Of a stretch of 21,440 nt of DNA, positions 17,201 through 21,440 are shown piece after piece. The stretch comes from a bacterium (lineage in GTDB: Bacteria > Patescibacteriota > Gracilibacteria > UBA1369 > LOWO2-01-FULL-3). The notes under the pieces are model-generated. The model was not told the DNA's origin. It saw nothing but the letters and a program-made list of their open reading frames with translations, and did not search any database. Within the stretch, counting starts at the first letter, position 1; each line of letters begins with the position of its first letter. The translations under genes were made by a program, and so were the position numbers. The DNA lies in NCBI GenBank assembly GCA_027622635.1, contig JAQBYK010000003.1:1-21440 (forward strand), written 5' to 3'.

Positions 17201-17893
17201 TCTTTTTACAGCTACTTCGTCGACCGGATCCTTTGATTGTTCTTCTCTAAGTTCCGCGAATGTTTGAACGTATTCCTCTTGAACCCCCTTTCTTTTTTTC
17301 ATAAGGGCGGTTGTTTTTTTGGCTTGTTTAGAATCAAATTTTTCCAATTGCCAATTGCCTTCCAGTAGCTCTGAGGTTTCCGCCGCCATTGCGAGCCTGC
17401 TGTGTAGGTCTGCACTTGTAGTTATAGTGCCAACCGTTGCTGATGTTTGAGAAACAGTTTTTTGTGCAACTTCCTCCTGTCTTAAATCAGTGAGCTCCTT
17501 TAAGTGAGCTTTTTCCAGGCGTTTGGAAAGTGGTCCCGATGTATCAAGACTAATATCTGTGATTACCTCCTTGGCATAGGCCCTTTCTTTTTCTGATCCA
17601 GAGAGAGCTTTTAGGAAATGCGGCGCACTTTTCGCTTTGTTTGGGAATTTACCTTTTGCCAAGGCCTTAATGAAGTTCTTGTAACTATCGTCCTTCATTT
17701 TGTTTGGATCTCGAAGCAGCTCTCTAGCCTGTTTGAAGGTTGTTGCTTCGATATTGCCTTTGCGAAATTGCTTCGCCAACTCCTTGGCGTGAGGTTGTCC
17801 CCCCATTGCCTCAAGCTCCTGTGCATATCTCTCCTGCTCCTGAGTCAGGAGCCTAGCAGAGGTCTTTTCTTCTTTGTGATTTGCTGTATTCAT
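14222..17893 (-). CDS. Giant soluble coiled-coil protein of unknown function, 1223 aa
   Basis: No signal peptide or membrane segment is visible, and there are only two cysteines. It appears to have two halves. The N-terminal half is charged: residues ~1-180 helical, ~194-277 a strong Lys/Glu coiled coil, and ~285-370 a beta-rich region around an F-I-K-E-G-G-I-S-F motif. A Ser/Thr/Asp/Gly-rich disordered linker spans ~584-634. The C-terminal half (~640-1220) is rich in aromatic residues (many Trp, Tyr, Phe), looks globular, and ends in a Lys/Glu helix. No nucleotide-binding or nuclease motif is recognised. It lies between a VirB6-like membrane protein and the RelA/SpoT-like protein, with its own predicted promoter. 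It could be a cytosolic scaffold or a secreted substrate; neither is shown by the sequence. Confidence 0.85.
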   Translation of the reverse strand: MNTANHKEEKTSARLLTQEQERYAQELEAMGGQPHAKELAKQFRKGNIEATTFKQARELLRDPNKMKDDSYKNFIKALAKGKFPNKAKSAPHFLKALSGSEKERAYAKEVITDISLDTSGPLSKRLEKAHLKELTDLRQEEVAQKTVSQTSATVGTITTSADLHSRLAMAAETSELLEGNWQLEKFDSKQAKKTTALMKKRKGVQEEYVQTFAELREEQSKDPVDEVAVKRLQKKLRDLDAKNEEIQKEYQKENAAALAYIERNAKRNEKIRELETLETGIPLNKKGVVIKVKVPDKDGKTDESKEERIFIKEGGISFDTDRTDLEEVATGSIRIVTVHENGQEEEPRNATNLASYLNAYGAYEDIPDLKQLNAEISEQTGETDLEEGMEFEIKEPIDDEFDSEKRQSKKIRIEKIDKENGKIILDKAVIATPREWISLSVHPNMYVDRIQREFTYGQFAKLLKQHQYQTDISTKRLDKLLEDKDFKPLEDGEKRKIWYLDETGKRREGYLSKEDGEYHLEQADIRRTDYPDYEKLIQAGVPLHIAAAHQAKTLEKDHQNKTWKRKKLGTRNLLDMANKGNMAATTTEDEDLQDPGTDAGTDLGSTDTSRPSSSSHSSSKTSGSSNEEEKDSKRGKVPVTHDEALDYSEIYKTGGMETKERSILREMWTNTRFLSGNDIWEMGKAMWEYYERRWQRRQKERYSSIGTDIPFFAPEMKRIHQAAENEEVNQFKETFEQFGVFQIQERLKKTRNRDEMKAAIMVLSDKGQLRWDDIDFWKNLNKFVDASVAIPIPSNGDPNTRVSDKDDRTGFDFIAGAIDSLWGEGTYNGWFNKNKGSYQSNAKGYYEEGNQLEGVDGGHGRRLATLLADHKRGNFVDPHEYEGLILHAIERGKAGMQQKIYYMIEGVAAVNMHGRTILPFDRMAHINSEMLTRFPLLEYLCASVKRPDGKTHRFTIDDYKRWVKDWDEGQVMNPDKCRPGKKVDEFMWKYILPSDETQNRINKVLRNGEMLDHDDMFAYLPPATESVITDATKSTTGSKKFLTVEGYANGFPGFSQYLRSQAENDNREKLREGIKSYVRFEGIITDRFEKADKGYQRFDWSTLNSGTINTPDRPPQLFIDQMNKVVGQIVEAYGDPKLIEIYGLLRQKTGNIQLHKEEMDKQKRIDQAFKEFGTLFTNVVKSDNGEKMVKITESANLEGLPFGVSDEERAMRKAAYKDSMELG

Positions 17894-17914
17894 CTGGGTT
17901 GTAAATAATACTCA

Positions 17915-17943
17915 AGTGTAGCAATTTGGCTGTGTTTAGGCAA
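17915..17943 (-). promoter_or_regulatory. Possible promoter of the 1223-aa protein gene
   Basis: TTGCCT (17938-17943), a 17-bp spacer and TACACT (17915-17920) preceded by TGC, on the minus strand. Both boxes match the consensus at four of six positions. It fits the spacing and extended -10 seen at other genes here, but is weaker. Confidence 0.4.
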
Positions 17944-17963
17944 TTGGATTATGGAGTAGTTGC

Positions 17964-20450
17964 TTATCCTCCTACTATCGGTGGTGCCGGAGTTCTGGAG
18001 TCCTTTTGTATTGTTTCCAACTCTACCTTGAGTTTGTCTTCATCTACAAAACTACTTACCAGTGTTTCATAACCACCAGCTCCTAAGGTGATTTTGAGTT
18101 CCTCAGTTGTTGGCACTTGAGCCTTGTCAGTACCCGGATTCACTACCAATTTCGCAAGCATTCCTTTTACTTTCGCTGTATCAGTTGCATCAGGACCTCC
18201 CTGTTTTTTACCTATTATATGTAATGATGCTTTAAGTGTATCTGCATTCCCCTTAAATGCTGCTACCGCGTCTTGTTGTTTGGCTTCCTCTGTGCCTGCG
18301 TGCTCCTCAATTGATTTGCCTCCCACTTTTGTGTCTCCTGTCACATCTTGTGCTGCAGCTACCGTACCTGCTGCTGCGGCGGCTCCTCCTCCTGTGGCCG
18401 GTTTAGCAGCACCTTCCAATTTCAATCCGCCTTTACCAGCTTTAATGCCCGGGGTACTAGTTAACAATGTATTTACAGCCCCCTCTTTATTAGGCTCTGC
18501 CACAAACGCTTTAAGAGCTGCGAGTTCTGGACCTTTTAGCCCCAGGTCTTTTCTGAGTGTTCCTTTCGATATTGCTTCAAGGTTTTTTAAATCCGCTGCA
18601 CTTGTTAATTTTTCACCTCTTGAATGAAGAAATTTATAAAAATCCTCTTTGTTTGCAACTTTGCTTGTATCTTTAACGGTTCCCGCTTCTACTTGTTCGC
18701 CTTTGATTAATTTTGTCAGCCTGTTTTGTTCTCCTACATTTGTTAATTCACCTAATGTATGCCCCAATTCGGCCATGCTGAATTTCTTGCCTTCCGCTCC
18801 CGGTACATCAACAGGGATAAGCGGTGTATGTTTGAGTGGTAGTGTACCAATAAATTTCCCTGCTCTTTGCGCTTGATCTTTCAAGAAGTCCGTTGCAGTG
18901 GATGCGATAGTTCCTTCCGCCGCACCAAAAACTCCCAGCCATATGACAGCTACTGTTCCGAGGGCAACTGTTAAATCCTGTATAGTACTTAGTCCTACAA
19001 CCGGGATACCACCACTCGGGTCCATGGACAAACCAGTACCTGTCTGAAAGCTCTCCACTCCTCTCAAAGCATTAAGCATGATCCATCCTATGGTCATTGA
19101 AAGTCCAATTATTATAGGTGCTATTGCGAGTTTTATGAAATTATCTGAGACCTTGTTAAATCCCCCCATTTTTTCTTTTAAACTTGGGGCGGCTATAATT
19201 AATAAGAGTACCGGTGATATTGCTATACTTAGCCACATCACAACCAGCCTTGCCAGTAGCACTATGAAGAGTGCAAGAAAGGATATTGTGAATACCAGAT
19301 ACATTGCAAATGAAAAAATTGTGCTGATGGCTAACTTCGTGACATCTTTAAGGCCTTCCGGGTGTATCTCTTCATATTGAATAATCTGTCCCATTGATAT
19401 TGCCATGGCGAGAGCTGCGTTTCGAGAGTCCCATCTGGTTAAAAATAGTTTTCCCGCGTCTGAAAGTTGCCCTCCAGTGCAAAATGCTCCTTTTCTTCCA
19501 TCTTCTACTTTTTTACTAAAATCCTCTGCTTTTTGCGCCCCCCCTTTTTTATCTGATTTTTTTATTGCGTCCGCTAATTGGTTTTCAGTCATTCCTCCGT
19601 GAGTAGCATCCACGTAGGAAGTTCCGAGATACTCCATGGCAAATCTCTTTAAAAGAGCTTTTTCCTGATCTTTTATTTGTTGCTCTAGTTTTTTGTCTTT
19701 AAGCTCTTTGTATGATTTTCCCGTCATTTGTGCACATAATTTTTCTTCGAATTCAATTCTTGATGGATCTCCATCCTTAAGCTGAATCACATTCTCCAGT
19801 CCCTCTGAGACTTGTCCCGGCAGTGCGAATACCGAGACTGTTATGACATTCATCGCATCCAGAAATACCTTGATTCCTAAAAAGGAAAAATTGATAGCTA
19901 TTATTCCTATAATTATTTTTGGAAGGGCGGCTTTTATCGAATACTGGCCGTTTTCATCCCCGAGTCCCAATACATTGTATAGGGCTATACCAACCAATAT
20001 TACTACAAAAAGTATGTTTACGAGATTTCGGATAGGTATCCAAATGTCCCTGAGTTTTTCTTCCATCCCGTTTGAAAAGAGCAAGTCGTTCTGCATAAGA
20101 CCGCCAATCATTACCAGTACCGGCCATATAAGGCGATTTAGGGTTTTCTGTAGTCCTACGAAGAATTGAGCTTGGTCTATGGCTTTTTCGATTTCTCCCG
20201 GTGGTGTTTCTGATTTTGTACAAACAGTAGGGGTCGCTTTTTTTCCTGTATAAGTATTCGGACATTCAACCTCTGATGCGTATGAACACGTTTTCCCCTT
20301 GTCACTGGTTGTGCCATCTACGTTTCCCACTTTTGGACATTCACCCGCCGCGTAACTTACGCCTGAAAATGTGCTTAGTGATACCACTAAGCTTATTAAC
20401 AATATTTTGATTGTACTTCTTGCTATATTTTTGTTTTTCGTTTTGATCAT
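17964..20450 (-). CDS. VirB6/TrbL-like polytopic membrane protein, 828 aa
   Basis: It likely forms an inner-membrane channel component of a type IV secretion-like apparatus. A signal peptide (residues 1-35, cleavage near SYA-A) is followed by a short cysteine-rich extracytoplasmic segment (C38, C55, C63, C77). Membrane segments follow at ~105-120, ~143-163, ~177-210, a long double or triple segment ~372-422, ~440-462 and ~488-510. The pattern of a W-x-P-x-R-N-L-V-N-I helix and a later L-P-K-I-I-I-G-I-I-A-I-N-F-S-F helix is that of VirB6/TrbL-type proteins found in CPR genomes. A soluble Ala/Gly/Lys-rich tail covers ~515-828. Start ATG 20450 is chosen because it overlaps the previous TGA as ATGA; a GTG at 20513 would run 67 nt into the upstream gene. 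No VirB4 or VirD4 ATPase is in the window. Confidence 0.75.
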   Translation of the reverse strand: MIKTKNKNIARSTIKILLISLVVSLSTFSGVSYAAGECPKVGNVDGTTSDKGKTCSYASEVECPNTYTGKKATPTVCTKSETPPGEIEKAIDQAQFFVGLQKTLNRLIWPVLVMIGGLMQNDLLFSNGMEEKLRDIWIPIRNLVNILFVVILVGIALYNVLGLGDENGQYSIKAALPKIIIGIIAINFSFLGIKVFLDAMNVITVSVFALPGQVSEGLENVIQLKDGDPSRIEFEEKLCAQMTGKSYKELKDKKLEQQIKDQEKALLKRFAMEYLGTSYVDATHGGMTENQLADAIKKSDKKGGAQKAEDFSKKVEDGRKGAFCTGGQLSDAGKLFLTRWDSRNAALAMAISMGQIIQYEEIHPEGLKDVTKLAISTIFSFAMYLVFTISFLALFIVLLARLVVMWLSIAISPVLLLIIAAPSLKEKMGGFNKVSDNFIKLAIAPIIIGLSMTIGWIMLNALRGVESFQTGTGLSMDPSGGIPVVGLSTIQDLTVALGTVAVIWLGVFGAAEGTIASTATDFLKDQAQRAGKFIGTLPLKHTPLIPVDVPGAEGKKFSMAELGHTLGELTNVGEQNRLTKLIKGEQVEAGTVKDTSKVANKEDFYKFLHSRGEKLTSAADLKNLEAISKGTLRKDLGLKGPELAALKAFVAEPNKEGAVNTLLTSTPGIKAGKGGLKLEGAAKPATGGGAAAAAGTVAAAQDVTGDTKVGGKSIEEHAGTEEAKQQDAVAAFKGNADTLKASLHIIGKKQGGPDATDTAKVKGMLAKLVVNPGTDKAQVPTTEELKITLGAGGYETLVSSFVDEDKLKVELETIQKDSRTPAPPIVGG

Positions 20451-21440
20451 TGGGTGAGTAAATCGATTATTGTATTTAACATTGATATGCTTGCCGCGCT
20501 GGCGGACATGCACTTACCAAGACCTGCCGTGCCAGTTACTGCTGCGGCTACTGCAATTTTCTTGCCCGTTTTCTTTTTTGTTTTGGCTGATGCGGAATCC
20601 GCCGGTTCTTCAGGTGTCCTGATTTTCGGAGATCTTATTGGATCTTCTTCTTGAGGTGACATTTTGTATTTTCCATTTATTCCCGGGGCCCTTGTTTTGG
20701 TTCTGGTTCCACCTGGCCCCGCATGTGTAACTCTTCCTTTAGCTACAGGTGCTTCCTGTCCTCCTCCTTGGGTGGTTTTCACACCTTGTTGTCCTTGTGT
20801 AGCCGGTTCCTCTTTTGGAATATTCGGCATTTGCATAGGTTTACCTGGAATTCCCGGACCCGGAGGTCCCTTCTCATTTTCTTCAGCTTTCTTTTGATTT
20901 TTTTTATCTTTTGCACCTCCTGCATAGTCGCTTAAACCGGCTGCAATTGCTTTGCCTTGCTCAATATCGAATTTCTTAGCTTCATCCTCTTTGTCATCTA
21001 TTGGTGTTGGCTCTTCAGGCGTTTGCGCTGCATCTTCTGCTGGCGCGTTTGTTTGTGGTGGTGCCTCCACCGGTGGTGAGGCTTCAGTGGCTGGTTGTGG
21101 TGCTTGGGTTGGCTCCGCTTGTGCCTGTGTTGCTGCCGGTTGCGGTGCTTGAGTTGGCTCCGCTTGTGCCTGTGTTGCTGCTGGTTGCGGTGTATTTGTC
21201 GCTCCGATCGGCACTAAATATTTGTCAATTATCGAACTATCTACCTGTTGCCCTGCCAAATCCATGTCCGCATCAGTGCGAGCACTCATGAGATCTCTGC
21301 CACTCAATTCTTCCGGCGATTTGCCTGTGTTTGTAAGAATATGCGCTCGTATTGCTTCTTCATGTGCGGAACGAACTATATTCTGAGTAGCTATAAAATT
21401 TCGTCCTTCTTCTGTTTCTCCAGTATAAACCTTTCCACCA
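20447..21440 (-). CDS. Partial Pro/Gln/Ala-rich protein, cut by the window edge
   Basis: The frame is open to the right edge, so the N-terminus is outside; about 330 residues are visible. The first part (Y-T-G-E-T-E-E-G-R-N-F-I..., followed by a helix with S-A-H-E-E-A-I-R-A-H) looks folded. Then comes a disordered region with two 15-residue Pro-Gln-Ala repeats, an acidic part, a short collagen-like G-P-P-G-P-G stretch, a basic Lys-rich patch and a final hydrophobic Ala/Ile-rich segment that could be a membrane anchor or a hydrophobic helix. It ends in TGA that overlaps the ATG of the VirB6-like gene (ATGA), so the two are translationally coupled and probably act together. Its function is unknown. 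Confidence 0.7.
   Translation of the reverse strand, partial: GGKVYTGETEEGRNFIATQNIVRSAHEEAIRAHILTNTGKSPEELSGRDLMSARTDADMDLAGQQVDSSIIDKYLVPIGATNTPQPAATQAQAEPTQAPQPAATQAQAEPTQAPQPATEASPPVEAPPQTNAPAEDAAQTPEEPTPIDDKEDEAKKFDIEQGKAIAAGLSDYAGGAKDKKNQKKAEENEKGPPGPGIPGKPMQMPNIPKEEPATQGQQGVKTTQGGGQEAPVAKGRVTHAGPGGTRTKTRAPGINGKYKMSPQEEDPIRSPKIRTPEEPADSASAKTKKKTGKKIAVAAAVTGTAGLGKCMSASAASISMLNTIIDLLTQ
21101..21190. repeat. Tandem repeat, 2 x 45 bp, coding
   Basis: Copies at 21101-21145 and 21146-21190 differ at only two bases. On the minus strand they encode two copies of a 15-residue Pro/Ala/Gln/Glu/Thr unit in the disordered region of the partial gene. It is a recent in-frame duplication. Confidence 0.8.

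Noticed and set aside
18124..18627. 167-codon plus-strand open frame
   Set aside because: It is an Ala/Pro-rich shadow of the VirB6-like gene tail.
20451..20513. GTG start that lengthens the VirB6-like protein by 21 residues
   Set aside because: It would overlap the upstream gene by 67 nt, and the ATGA overlap at 20447-20450 followed by a clean signal peptide is far more likely.

Overview
The window looks like a chromosome segment from a Candidate Phyla Radiation (Patescibacteria) bacterium, possibly from the Peregrinibacteria/Gracilibacteria side. This rests on several weak signs together: moderately AT-rich DNA, very tight gene packing, almost no Shine-Dalgarno sequences, a threonyl-tRNA synthetase without its N-terminal TGS domain, and a VirB6/TrbL-like membrane protein set among very large uncharacterised proteins. 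The standard bacterial code is in use: UGA ends the PrsW-like gene and the partial gene at the right edge, and in neither place does it look like a sense codon. The assignment is inference; a ribosomal protein or 16S gene would be needed to settle it.

Left block (1-3909, + strand): four tightly packed genes. The first is cut by the window edge. The next three each begin with a clear signal peptide and encode cysteine-containing exported proteins of unknown function. Gene spacing is 3, 0 and -1 nt, so this is one operon, closed by a hairpin terminator at 3932-3963.

Regulatory block (3910-4854): on the minus strand lie a small MerR/excisionase-type HTH protein and, 23 nt downstream, a 58-residue zinc-ribbon protein. 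Upstream of the HTH gene is a 304-bp AT-rich gap with repeated TAAACT-core sites spaced by exactly 10 or 20 bp. Two of these sites lie just after the HTH promoter, which suggests autoregulation.

Housekeeping block (4855-11638): uvrA, a PrsW-type intramembrane protease gene and recF on the minus strand, then thrS on the plus strand. recF and thrS start 17 bp apart, head to head. uvrA and prsW each have a good sigma70-type promoter with an extended -10 that overlaps the end of the preceding gene.

Right block (11607-21440, minus strand), in transcription order: a partial proline/glutamine-rich protein, a VirB6/TrbL-like polytopic membrane protein (joined to it by an ATGA overlap), a 1223-aa soluble coiled-coil protein, and an 849-aa protein whose C-terminal ~190 residues resemble a RelA/SpoT-type nucleotidyltransferase. 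The last two each have their own predicted promoter. This block is the best candidate for an undescribed system: a secretion-like membrane component beside two giant cytosolic proteins, one possibly a (p)ppGpp-synthetase-fold enzyme.
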